Of a DNA stretch of 22,266 nt, positions 8,606 through 16,252 are shown piece after piece. Position numbers and translations under genes: made by a program. The stretch is taken from the NCBI GenBank assembly GCA_047615875.1, contig JBLHGU010000077.1, forward strand, positions 1-22,266, in the 5' to 3' direction. The stretch is from JBLHGU01 sp047615875. Its GTDB lineage: Bacteria > Pseudomonadota > Gammaproteobacteria > Arenicellales > CAJQKF01. Numbering within the stretch: the stretch's first letter is position 1; every line of letters begins with the position of its first letter. Below the pieces are notes generated by a model, which was not told the DNA's origin, did not search any database, and was given only the letters and a program-made list of their open reading frames with translations.

Positions 8606-10633
8606 CTATTTAAAAGACCACTGATCTGCCCGATAAGGATAGTCATAGCCATAGTTGAAATGACTGACATTCCATCCCTCGGGGACATTGGTGAGTTTAT
8701 CGGTCACAACCAGCGGTTTTGGCAGGCTGCCCATGGTTCCGATAATCACCATGTTCTCGAGATTGATCTTGACCATTTCAGCTCCGATCTCCAAGTAGCG
8801 CTTGCTGCTGGGAAGAACTGTTTTCCAAACTTCAGAAAGTTCGAACAGGCGTTTGGCCCATTTTGGTGGCTCTTCACCAGAAGCACCCTTCGAGTTAACC
8901 CAATCTCTCCAGGGCACGCCAACCAACGGACCGATATCGCTGTAGGGAGGGATATAGACATCAATCTGGCTAATCAATGTCGGCTCATAAGGGACGTCCC
9001 ATTCCATATTAATATCACTGGTACTTGCCGTAGCTTTCTCACGCATCAACTGGGTGGTAACTTCCTTAACAGTAACGTTGATGCCAACCTTTTTCCAGTA
9101 GTCAGAAATAAGGATCGCGAACTCGGAAGAGTTATGCTGTGCCGTATACTCCCAAAGCAAGGTGAACGGTTTGCCATCGGGCCCTGTACGAACGCCGTCA
9201 GAACCCATCTTCATACCCATTTTATCGAGCAAGCCGTTTGCGGCTGCAGGGTCGTGTGCAATCAGGTAATTGCGATCAGCATCGGTAACAAACGGAACAC
9301 CGATCGGCACAGCCTGCTCTGGTTTACCCAGATCAAACCACAGCACTTCATTCAGCTCATTACGGTTAATCGCCAATGACATGGCTTCGCGGAAACGCAC
9401 ATCACTGTATACCGCCCGTAAAGCGGGGTCCTTGATAGTCTGGTTGAAAACAATATAAGGGCCGTAGGAACCAGACGGACGATGCACTTTATAACCACCC
9501 TTGGCTTCACCTTCCTTGAGAACAGGGAAATTGCTCAGCGACATGGTTTGGGTTTTAACATCAACTTCGCCGTTTAGAATCGACAGAATGAATAGTTCCT
9601 GATCCAGGAAACGTTCGTGCTGACGATCTATGTAAGGCAGTTGATGACCTGCAGTATCCACTTTAAAGTAATACGGATTAGCGATGTATTGACGACGCTG
9701 CGTATCCGTTTCTAATTCGATAAGGTGACTTTCCAGCGTAGGACGGGTCAAGGCATGTGCGGTGATGTTTTCAGCGTCTTTCCACTTGTGCCAGATCAGA
9801 CCGAAGCGTTGCTCCCACCCTTCAGATCCAGCCGCTTTGGCATCTGCGTCGGCGTTGGAATTGTACTTAGGCAAATAAGGCATGTAGTGATGCTTGGGTG
9901 CGTATGCGGCAAAATATGAGCCACCCGTTGCAAGGAAGTGCAGTAGACCCGGATAAGGTGCTGCAAATTCAAATCGGAAAGTTTCGGTGTCGATCTTGGT
10001 TACCTGGACGGGTTTACCACCTACCATCCAGACCGACGGAACAGTTTTATGAAGGTTTTTATTTTTGATAATGTCATCGATATAAAAAACAACGTCATCG
10101 GCGGTGAAAGGATGACCGTCGGACCATTTGTGCCCCTTGCGCAGAGAAATCGTGATCGAACTAAAATCATCACTCCACTCCCACGACTTGGCTACATTCG
10201 GTACCAGTGTTTGTAAATCATCACTGATGCGTACCAGATTGACCTGGCGCCAACTCAGAATTTCAGAGGTACCCGACTCGAGCGCCTTCGATATGCCACG
10301 CAACATGCCGCCATATTTACCGCATTCCACATAGGGTAAAGAGACGAGGGCCTCTTGTGGGACACGCATATCAACTTTCGGCAACTTACCCGATTTGACC
10401 TGGTCGGCAAACAATGGATTACCGAGGAGAACTAACTTTTTCCCGATTTGTTTTTCATAATCTGCTAAATCTAGCTGCTGTGGCACCGAGGTTTTAATAC
10501 CCAGTGGATCGCTAACGCTAGGGCAGTTAGCAGCAAACGCGAGGCCGGGTAGCAAAACTGGGGTAAACATTAACGCACCCAGTAAAGCGGCGCGCCTGAT
10601 TCTGCCTGTCGGCAGATCGTGTTGATGTGGCAT
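8606..10633 (-). CDS. periplasmic substrate-binding protein, ABC family 5 (SBP_bac_5), large form
   Basis: Binding protein of the importer, 675 aa, longer than typical DppA/OppA proteins of about 530 aa. A signal peptide with RIRRAALLGALMF and a cleavage-like LAFA-AN around residue 34 is visible. The residue before the nearby Cys is Asn, so a lipobox is not convincing and a soluble periplasmic form is likely. Family-5 features include WEWSDDFSSITISLRKGHKWSDG-like strands (about 150-170), FTADDVVFYIDDI, VRFREAMSLAINRNEL and a C-terminal WNVSHFNYGYDYP. GGAG lies 7 nt before the ATG at 10633. It is the first gene of the leftward operon. Family 5 binds peptides but also opines, sugars, nickel and other solutes, so the ligand cannot be read from sequence; the downstream hydrolase suggests an ester. 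Confidence 0.92.
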   Translation of the reverse strand: MPHQHDLPTGRIRRAALLGALMFTPVLLPGLAFAANCPSVSDPLGIKTSVPQQLDLADYEKQIGKKLVLLGNPLFADQVKSGKLPKVDMRVPQEALVSLPYVECGKYGGMLRGISKALESGTSEILSWRQVNLVRISDDLQTLVPNVAKSWEWSDDFSSITISLRKGHKWSDGHPFTADDVVFYIDDIIKNKNLHKTVPSVWMVGGKPVQVTKIDTETFRFEFAAPYPGLLHFLATGGSYFAAYAPKHHYMPYLPKYNSNADADAKAAGSEGWEQRFGLIWHKWKDAENITAHALTRPTLESHLIELETDTQRRQYIANPYYFKVDTAGHQLPYIDRQHERFLDQELFILSILNGEVDVKTQTMSLSNFPVLKEGEAKGGYKVHRPSGSYGPYIVFNQTIKDPALRAVYSDVRFREAMSLAINRNELNEVLWFDLGKPEQAVPIGVPFVTDADRNYLIAHDPAAANGLLDKMGMKMGSDGVRTGPDGKPFTLLWEYTAQHNSSEFAILISDYWKKVGINVTVKEVTTQLMREKATASTSDINMEWDVPYEPTLISQIDVYIPPYSDIGPLVGVPWRDWVNSKGASGEEPPKWAKRLFELSEVWKTVLPSSKRYLEIGAEMVKINLENMVIIGTMGSLPKPLVVTDKLTNVPEGWNVSHFNYGYDYPYRADQWSFK

Positions 10634-10721
10634 TTGATTCTCCGTATTAGTTATTGATCAGGAGGTAATTCCAGATAGTCGTAATGAGTAACGGGAAAGC
10701 GGTGGAGCTGAACTCAATTCG

Positions 10722-10751
10722 AGTCTAGCATGAACAAAATAGATCGTACAA
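10722..10751 (-). promoter_or_regulatory. candidate promoter of the importer operon
   Basis: On the minus strand TTGTAC (10751-10746) and TAGACT (10727-10722) are 18 bp apart, with a TG dinucleotide just upstream of the -10. Transcription would start about 80 nt before the binding-protein gene. The -35 hexamer lies inside the dyad at 10742-10756, which would fit repression. Hexamers are only partly consensus. Confidence 0.35.
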
Positions 10752-10756
10752 CGATC
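10742..10756. promoter_or_regulatory. operator-like dyad, site 1
   Basis: GATCGT-ACA-ACGATC is a perfect 6-bp inverted repeat with a 3-bp spacer. It overlaps the candidate -35 of the leftward promoter. A related copy lies 63 bp away at 10805. The neighbouring DeoR-family regulator is the obvious candidate to bind it; binding is inferred. Confidence 0.55.
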
Positions 10757-10804
10757 ATTTTGCTCTTATTTCAAACCATAATTCATCACATATGATTGTT
10801 ATTT

Positions 10805-10819
10805 GATCGTATAATGATT
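10805..10819. promoter_or_regulatory. operator-like dyad, site 2
   Basis: GATCGTATAATGATT matches site 1 at 12 of 15 positions (changes at the spacer and right half) and is an imperfect dyad. It includes a TATAAT hexamer at 10810-10815. The 63-bp centre-to-centre distance, about six helical turns, would permit looping between two bound dimers. Confidence 0.45.
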
Positions 10820-10928
10820 ATATTCGATTACATTGCGTATTCGAGCAGTGCCTTTTTGGGGTAAGGATTTCCATCTTGAAGATTGTTTAATTACCAGCAA
10901 CCGTGAGTCCACGGGGATTCGATTATTA

Positions 10929-10958
10929 TTGGTCTTAATAGGAAATTTACCCTAGATT
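10929..10958 (+). promoter_or_regulatory. weak candidate promoter of the regulator operon
   Basis: TTGGTC (10929-10934) and TAGATT (10953-10958) are 18 bp apart and about 60 bp before the regulator start. Both hexamers match consensus only partly. Confidence 0.25.
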
Positions 10959-11021
10959 TGCCATTCTGACGCTCTGAATACAAATATGCCGAAGACGCCC
11001 AACAGATAACTGAGAATAAGA

Positions 11022-11801
11022 ATGAGCTCAACTAAACGAAACCCAATTGCCAGACGCCGCGCTCTGCGTCGCGAAATTGCCGAGCACGGCGAAGTCTCGG
11101 TCAACGAGCTGTGCGAACTTCTGGACGCGTCACCTGCGACCATCCGCCGAGATCTGTCTGTACTGGCCCAGGAAGGCAAAGTCAGCCGTGGGTATGGTGG
11201 CGCCTCGGTACCTTCGATGAGACCGGCCGAAGAAGCGCTTGCGGTGCGAGCACATAAATTTGTAAAAGAAAAACAGGCGATTGCCCGCGTAGCCCTAGAT
11301 TTCATCACACCGGGTAATACGCTTTTCTTGGGTGATGGATCAACCGTGCTCGCATTAGCCAGGGATATTGCACTAACCGATATAGAACTCTTCATTGCAA
11401 CACCTGCTGTTAATATTTCGGAAATTCTAGTCAGTAACCCAAAAATAACGGTCTGCCTGTTGGGAGGGTTTGTGCGCCAGACATCCCATGCCACCGGTGG
11501 TTATTTTGCCGAGGCCATGGTCGATCAAATCAACGCTGATCTAGCTATCACCTCCTGTGACGCGCTGAGTCTGAGCGTTGGCATGTGCTACAGTCATGCG
11601 GTTGATGCGGCATTGGCAAAAAAAATGTCGCTCAAGTCCACTCGTACCATGGCACTAATTAATCATGCAAAAATTGATTCAAAAGCTCGGATTTGCGGAA
11701 CTGCGCTAGAGGATATCGATATTATTATTACCGAAAAACGACATCCCAAAATGGAACAGCTACTTGAGAAGACGAAGGTCCGTGTTGTTTGCGCCGAGTA
11801 A
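11022..11801 (+). CDS. DeoR/GlpR-family transcriptional regulator
   Basis: A 259-aa repressor-type protein. The N-terminal winged helix-turn-helix (about residues 12-62) contains the family signature VSVNELCELLDASPATIRRD followed by LAQEGKVSRGYGGA. The C-terminal ISOCOT-fold effector domain shows LFLGDGSTVLALA and CLLGGFVR motifs. Relatives such as GlpR sense sugar or polyol phosphates. It is encoded divergently from the importer operon and 105 bp upstream of the oxidoreductase pair, so it probably controls both transcription units through the dyads at 10742 and 10805. The effector would likely be the phosphorylated product of the kinase; this is inference. The Shine-Dalgarno is weak (GAGA about 8 nt before ATG). 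Confidence 0.93.
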   Translation: MSSTKRNPIARRRALRREIAEHGEVSVNELCELLDASPATIRRDLSVLAQEGKVSRGYGGASVPSMRPAEEALAVRAHKFVKEKQAIARVALDFITPGNTLFLGDGSTVLALARDIALTDIELFIATPAVNISEILVSNPKITVCLLGGFVRQTSHATGGYFAEAMVDQINADLAITSCDALSLSVGMCYSHAVDAALAKKMSLKSTRTMALINHAKIDSKARICGTALEDIDIIITEKRHPKMEQLLEKTKVRVVCAE

Positions 11802-11865
11802 CATACTGCAACCCTGTTTCGTCATACCTGAATTGATCTCCGTATCACTACCAGGTACTCGGGGA

Positions 11866-11892
11866 TTGAGTATTTCGGCTAGCTGTTATAAA
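11866..11892 (+). promoter_or_regulatory. weak candidate promoter before the oxidoreductase pair
   Basis: TTGAGT (11866-11871) and TATAAA (11887-11892) are only 15 bp apart, short for sigma-70. TACTC/GAGTA (11856-11860 and 11868-11872) forms a small dyad over the -35. The genes may instead be read through from the regulator gene. Confidence 0.2.
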
Positions 11893-11906
11893 GACAACAG
11901 ATAGAT

Positions 11907-13319
11907 GTGATGCCAAATTACTTCACTGGGGATAAACTTTCCGACCGGCACTTCGACATCGTCGTAGTTGGCAGCGGCGTGGTGGGGTGCGCAATGGCGC
12001 GCCGCTTCACACTGGAAGGTGCCGACGTATTAGTGCTGGAGAAAGCCACCGATATTCTCGACGGTGCAAGCAAAGGCAATAGTGCAATTTTGCATACAGG
12101 GTTTGATGCTGAACCGGGTTCACTTGAGCAGGATTGCATTCGTACCGGCTATGAAGAATACTTGCAAATCAAGGCTGAACTGAATCTACCTGTACTTAAA
12201 AGCGGAGCTTTGGTAGTCGCCTGGAATAAAACAGAGGTCGAACTGCTTGACGGTATTGTGGACAAAGCCAGGGCCAACAACGTGCATGATGTGCAACAAC
12301 TCAGCGGCAGGCAATTGCGGGTCAAAGAGCCCGAGTTATCCAAAAACGCATTTGCCGCGGTCGAAGTACCGCGTGAGTTTGTCATCGATCCCTGGACGAC
12401 CCCCTACACCTATTTGCTGCAGGCCATCGACAACGGCGCGGCGCTGCAACGTAATACTGAGGTTATCGATGGTCACTTTGCTGATGACCTTTGGCAGATT
12501 GAGACAAGCCAGGGAAAGATAAGTAGCAGATACATCATCAATTGCGCTGGGTTATACGGTGATCTACTGGATCAGAAATTGCTGGGGCAATCCACTTTTA
12601 AGATACGCCCGCGCAAAGGTCAGTTCCTGATTTTCGATAAGTCCGCAAGTTACCTCATTGATTCAATTATTCTGCCGGTCCCGAATGACAAAACCAAGGG
12701 TATCGTGGTGTGCCGAACTATCTTTGGCAACCTCCTGGTCGGACCGACCGCGGAGGAACAGGAAAGTCGCGACGATGCCTCGGTAGACTCGGATATTCTG
12801 CAGAAGCTGTACGACAAAGGTGTCGAAATCATTCCGGAACTCGCAAATCATAACGTTACCGCAAGCTATGCCGGGATTCGTCCTGCGAGCGAGTTCAAGG
12901 ATTACTGTATCCAGCCATTCGCGGAACAAAACTACATCAGTGTCGGCGGCATTCGTTCAACAGGTTTAAGCGGGGCACTCGGTATCGCCAATCATGTATT
13001 CGGCTTGTACCAGGCAATGGGCAACAACCACACTCGAATCGACAATATTATTTTCCCCGATGTACTGCCACTTGCCGAAAGTCTCGAACGCAACTGGAGC
13101 AAACCCGGTAATGGCGGCATTGTCTGCCACTGTGAACTAGTTACTCGCCACGAAATCGAGCAGGCACTTAGCGGTCCTCTGGCAGCGAAAAGCCTGGCCG
13201 GACTAAAACGGCGCACGCGCGTCACCATGGGTCGTTGCCAGGGGTTTTATTGCACGGCTGAACTCAGCGAACTGTGCGCCAATCGCCTGCAGATACCACT
13301 CAGCGAGCCGATCAAATGA
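11907..13319 (+). CDS. GlpA-like FAD-dependent oxidoreductase with C-terminal BFD-type [2Fe-2S] domain
   Basis: A 470-aa flavoprotein of the DAO/glycerol-3-phosphate dehydrogenase fold. The Rossmann motif VVGSGVVGCAMARR is at 20-33, and GNSAILHTGFDAEPGS at about 57-72 resembles GlpA/LhgO proteins. Near the C terminus Cys407-x-Cys409 and Cys444-x4-Cys449 (GGIVCHC and GRCQGFYC) form a bacterioferritin-associated-ferredoxin-like 2Fe-2S site. Relatives oxidise glycerol 3-phosphate or a hydroxy acid and pass electrons to a partner subunit. The start may be the GTG at 11907 or the adjacent ATG at 11910; neither has a strong ribosome-binding site. The 4-bp overlap with the following gene indicates a complex. 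With the kinase across the divergent promoter it would oxidise the phosphorylated alcohol. The exact substrate is inferred. Confidence 0.88.
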   Translation: MMPNYFTGDKLSDRHFDIVVVGSGVVGCAMARRFTLEGADVLVLEKATDILDGASKGNSAILHTGFDAEPGSLEQDCIRTGYEEYLQIKAELNLPVLKSGALVVAWNKTEVELLDGIVDKARANNVHDVQQLSGRQLRVKEPELSKNAFAAVEVPREFVIDPWTTPYTYLLQAIDNGAALQRNTEVIDGHFADDLWQIETSQGKISSRYIINCAGLYGDLLDQKLLGQSTFKIRPRKGQFLIFDKSASYLIDSIILPVPNDKTKGIVVCRTIFGNLLVGPTAEEQESRDDASVDSDILQKLYDKGVEIIPELANHNVTASYAGIRPASEFKDYCIQPFAEQNYISVGGIRSTGLSGALGIANHVFGLYQAMGNNHTRIDNIIFPDVLPLAESLERNWSKPGNGGIVCHCELVTRHEIEQALSGPLAAKSLAGLKRRTRVTMGRCQGFYCTAELSELCANRLQIPLSEPIK

Positions 13320-14299
13320 AGGCGGCACATTGCCAGGTCGCGATCGTTGGCGCGGGCCCTGCTGGGCTGTCGATCGCCACCGAATTAAAAGTACTAGGAG
13401 TGGATAATGTCACGCTACTAGAACGTGAAGCCACGGCTGGCGGCATTCCCCGTCACTGTGGGCATTCACCTTTCGGCATGCGCGAATTTAATCGAGTTTT
13501 AGGTGGCGCTGAATACACCCGGCGGTTAACCCGAAAAGCTGAAGAAGCAGGCGTTGAAATACGCATGGATACCACAGTGACCGAATTGGGACAGTCTGGG
13601 GGACTCAGCTTATCGACCCACGAAGGTCGGCAACAACTGGAGGCAGACAGAGTGGTCATCTGCACCGGTGCACGTGAAAAACCGCGTTCAGCCCGACTGG
13701 TGTCAGGTACACGACCACAAGGGGTAATGACCACTGGTGCCTTGCAATCGATGATTTATCTGAAGCAACAAATACCATTTAAACAACCAGTCATCATCGG
13801 CAGTGAAATGGTCTCCTTCTCAGCATTTCTCAGCTGTCGGCATGCGGGCATTAAACCGGTGGCAATGATTGAAGCGGAATCCGTCATAAGCTGGTGGCAA
13901 ATAGCTGGGCTACTTCCACGCGTATTGGGAACGTCGCTACTGACCAACACGTCGCTAGAGTCCATTAAAGGTAATAACAAGGTACAGTCAGTAAAGATAA
14001 AAGGATCCTCCGGTGATTGCCTTACGCTCAAATGTGACGGCGTTATTTTTACCGGGAAATTCATCGGCGAATCGAGTCTGGCGAAAATGGCTGGCTTAGC
14101 AATCGATAACGACAGCAACAGTCCATTGGTTGATGACTATGGGCGTTGCTCAAATATCAATTACTTCGCCAGCGGCAATTTATGCTATCCACTAAAAACA
14201 GCCGGGAAATGCTGGCGCGAGGGCCATGATATCGCTCGACAGGTCAAAGCATCACTGAATGACGAACTACCCGATCAGTGGGTGCAATCAAACAATTGA
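13316..14299 (+). CDS. GlpB-like NAD(P)/FAD-dependent oxidoreductase
   Basis: A 327-aa flavoprotein. The start at 13316 is preferred over one 42 bp upstream because it overlaps the previous stop as ATGA and places the Rossmann motif VAIVGAGPAGLSIA at residues 8-21. Other visible parts are GGIPRHCGHSPFG, the ICTGAREKPRSARL loop, and a C-terminal FASGNLCYPLKTAGKCWREG segment typical of the small-subunit oxidoreductases that pair with BFD-containing GlpA-like proteins. The partner would transfer electrons between the GlpA-like flavin and NAD or a quinone. A DUF1667 protein, often the third member of such clusters, is absent here. Confidence 0.85.
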   Translation: MKAAHCQVAIVGAGPAGLSIATELKVLGVDNVTLLEREATAGGIPRHCGHSPFGMREFNRVLGGAEYTRRLTRKAEEAGVEIRMDTTVTELGQSGGLSLSTHEGRQQLEADRVVICTGAREKPRSARLVSGTRPQGVMTTGALQSMIYLKQQIPFKQPVIIGSEMVSFSAFLSCRHAGIKPVAMIEAESVISWWQIAGLLPRVLGTSLLTNTSLESIKGNNKVQSVKIKGSSGDCLTLKCDGVIFTGKFIGESSLAKMAGLAIDNDSNSPLVDDYGRCSNINYFASGNLCYPLKTAGKCWREGHDIARQVKASLNDELPDQWVQSNN

Positions 14300-14898
14300 A
14301 ATTATTATGAGAGATGCAAAGACCAGATGCGCTCAACCACCGCACATGTTAGCAATTTGAGCTCTATCGGGTTATTTCAAACTAGCTGGGTAAAACATCC
14401 TCTTTGCTCTGTAGTAGAAAATACATCTCAATCGCTAGATTAATTTTTTCTGCTTATGCCTACAGTCATTTACGTTCAAACGCCCTCTATCTTTTGAGCA
14501 GCCTATAAAACTGAACACAATTTACCATTTAGTCCAGTGGTTTGAAGTCTAACGGTACGAAAATGTATGCTAACGTTAACAAACTATCATTGATTCGAAT
14601 TATTTTTTGATCATTTCTTCCACCAGCAGATACGATCCTCAAGGGGCCTGTTCCGGTAGGGGACAGAATAATACGCTAAGGCGAAAGCAGCCATTCATGT
14701 TCGGCCCAGCAAATTTACAGAAAGAGCCCATACCTACTGCTTTCGACAATGCGGCGAATGACGGCTTTTCAAAAGAAACATGGAATGTTGTTGCATAACA
14801 TTTTTCTAGACTTACGATCAACTCTTAGTCTTCTCCAATATGGGATGAGCCTGAAATAATCTACAAAGTCGTTCATGATCGAGGAACAAAAGAAGCTA

Positions 14899-15000
14899 AG
14901 GGGTCGTCCATTGATTTGTGATTATTAACAATCCCACAAACCGTTAAATAGTGCAGCTTAAAATGATCCCCTATTTTTCAGAGTATACCCTCCACCTTTA
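14899..15000 (-). pseudogene. 3'-end remnant of a RAYT (IS200-like) transposase gene
   Basis: Positions 14920-15000 match 20632-20714, the 3' part of the intact RAYT gene, with about five substitutions and one 2-bp deletion. The reading frame would encode GGGYTLK and then shift because of that deletion. The match stops at 15000, so only the last 30 or so codons remain. The segment begins with AGGGGTC at 14899, comparable to the AGGGTC end of the intact element. Confidence 0.85.
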
Positions 15001-15005
15001 TTGTA

Positions 15006-15046
15006 TTTGGCCGCTTAGCGCAGATGCTGTGAAGTGAGCAGCCAAA
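15006..15046. repeat. REP-like imperfect hairpin beside the RAYT remnant
   Basis: TTTGGCCGCTTA (15006-15017) pairs with TGAGCAGCCAAA (15035-15046), with one mismatch and one wobble across 12 positions and a 17-nt loop. It directly abuts the RAYT remnant. RAYT proteins mobilise short hairpin repeats, so a link is plausible but unproven. Confidence 0.4.
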
Positions 15047-15064
15047 TTTAGCGTCAAAAAGATT

Positions 15065-15117
15065 AAAGGGGGCTGATTTTTTTATTAGAGTAAAATAGAT
15101 CAGTGCCGTTTTTTTTT
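15065..15117 (+). repeat. hairpin repeat copy 1, upstream of the PhyH gene, terminator-like
   Basis: The arms GGCTGAT and ATCAGTGCC form a stem, followed by GTTTTTTTTT, so it would work as a plus-strand terminator. The core TTTATTAGAGTAAAATAGATCAG (15081-15103) recurs at 16165-16187 in the same orientation with one difference. No intact plus-strand gene precedes it. Confidence 0.6.
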
Positions 15118-15232
15118 CTATTCTTCGGCTCAAAGATGATACCGATAACACCATCTCGACAACAACTCTCGAAATTATATTTAAATCGATTTATAGTGGC
15201 AGCAAACAAATAGACCACATGAGCCGATATCT

Positions 15233-16135
15233 ATGTCAACAAACCAAATAAACGATCTGTCAGATCTCAAAAAACAGATGGATCGGACAGGTTACTGCAT
15301 TGTTCGAGATCTGATCCCTCACGAAGTAGTTTCGGATATGCGTCGCAGAATCGAAAATCAGGCAAAGGCTGAAAAACATCTGGAAGTGACTACTCAAGAT
15401 CAGGTTCAAACTGATGACGACAAGAATCAGTGGGTTTATATGCTGATCAACAAGGGAACAATATTTCAACAACTTTTTGAAAATGAAACTGCTCACGAGA
15501 TAGTCAGGCACGTGCTCGGGCCAGACTTTTTACTGTCAGACTTCTCTGCCTCGATCACTCACCCCGGTAATGGGCAAATGGGTTTACATAAAGATCAGTG
15601 GTGGTTACCAGAACCGAAAATGCCCCATGAGCCTCATCAACGTTGCGGCGATGTTAATCGTAGTAATGTCAGGAAAGGTAAGCCGGCGATATCCAGTACA
15701 CCCATTAACCCACCGGTGATTTGTAATGTAATGTGGATGATCAGTGACTTTACGGTTGAAAATGGCGGTACCCGGATAGTACCTGATAGTCATTTGAGTG
15801 GCACCAACCCCGAACCCTATGGTGATTATGATACGATCAATGCTACGGGTTCAGCGGGAAGCGCCGTAATATTCGAAGGACGAACCTGGCATTCAGCTGA
15901 CTTGAACACAAGCGATGCAGCGCGATATGGGATAACCACTTACTATGGTGCTCCAGTGTTTCGACAAATGCTTAACTTTACCTACGGCATGAAAGATGAA
16001 GTTGCCGATCAATTAAGTCTGAAAAGTAGAAGACTTCTGGGGTTCAAACCCTGGGGAGGCTATGGTGCCACTGGAGACCAACATGCTGAAAGTATCGTAG
16101 CGGGTGATCAACAGATTGGCGTGCTTGGAAATTAA
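15233..16135 (+). CDS. phytanoyl-CoA dioxygenase (PhyH)-family Fe(II)/2-oxoglutarate-dependent oxygenase
   Basis: A 300-aa single-domain non-heme iron oxygenase. The HxD iron motif is GLHKDQWW (His119, Asp121), the distal histidine is in GRTWHSADL (His220), and an arginine 11 residues later (Arg231 in ARYGITTYY) is positioned to bind 2-oxoglutarate. VENGGTRIVPDSH (about 176-188) is a typical PhyH segment. The family hydroxylates diverse small molecules and the substrate cannot be assigned. No partner gene is coupled to it. The gene lies between two direct hairpin repeats, with decayed DNA on both sides, and may have arrived as a unit. The ribosome-binding site is weak. Confidence 0.88.
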   Translation: MSTNQINDLSDLKKQMDRTGYCIVRDLIPHEVVSDMRRRIENQAKAEKHLEVTTQDQVQTDDDKNQWVYMLINKGTIFQQLFENETAHEIVRHVLGPDFLLSDFSASITHPGNGQMGLHKDQWWLPEPKMPHEPHQRCGDVNRSNVRKGKPAISSTPINPPVICNVMWMISDFTVENGGTRIVPDSHLSGTNPEPYGDYDTINATGSAGSAVIFEGRTWHSADLNTSDAARYGITTYYGAPVFRQMLNFTYGMKDEVADQLSLKSRRLLGFKPWGGYGATGDQHAESIVAGDQQIGVLGN

Positions 16136-16149
16136 GTGGCTAAAGTTAA

Positions 16150-16196
16150 AAAGGGACTGATCAATTTATTAGAGTAAAACAGATCAGCATCCCTTT
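16150..16196 (+). terminator. hairpin repeat copy 2, terminator-like, after the PhyH gene
   Basis: AAGGGACTGATC (about 16151-16162) pairs with GATCAGCATCCCTT (16182-16195) with a small bulge, 14 bp after the PhyH stop. The loop contains the 23-bp core shared with copy 1. The sequence after it is T-rich (TTTCTCTC) but lacks a clean T run. Confidence 0.6.
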
Positions 16197-16252
16197 CTCT
16201 CAAGTTGAGTCAATTGAAATGCTAATCGGATATAGTCATTTTGTTGTTATAA

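Larger units (their letters stand above)
10634..11021. promoter_or_regulatory. divergent control region of the two operons
   Basis: This 388-bp AT-rich gap separates the leftward importer operon from the rightward regulator operon. It contains two related dyads, listed separately, and a promoter candidate for each direction. No ORF of interest is present. A GGAGG at about 10664 precedes only a 14-codon frame and is not considered meaningful. Confidence 0.75.
14300..15232. other. 933-bp gap with degraded sequence and repeats
   Basis: No intact gene was recognised. From left to right it holds a TGCTAACGTTAACA palindrome (about 14568-14581) and a 63-codon frame (14607-14798) with no family I recognise. 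A RAYT 3' remnant (14899-15000), a 12-bp imperfect hairpin (15006-15046) and a hairpin with a T tract (15065-15117) follow, then the upstream region of the PhyH gene. It looks like an accumulation of decayed mobile sequence. Confidence 0.6.

Noticed and set aside
8543..9379. Long plus-strand frame (278 codons) opposite the binding-protein gene
   Set aside because: It is antisense to a strongly supported gene and its sequence has no recognisable motif; the length is a by-product of codon bias on the other strand.
10664..10728. GGAGG followed by a 14-codon ATG frame in the divergent control region (possible leader peptide)
   Set aside because: Spacing to the ATG is too long, the frame is on the opposite strand to the adjacent operon, and no attenuator structure follows.
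14607..14798. 63-codon plus-strand frame in the gap after the GlpB-like gene
   Set aside because: No family recognised, no good ribosome-binding site, and an overlapping antisense frame of similar length; not enough to call a gene.
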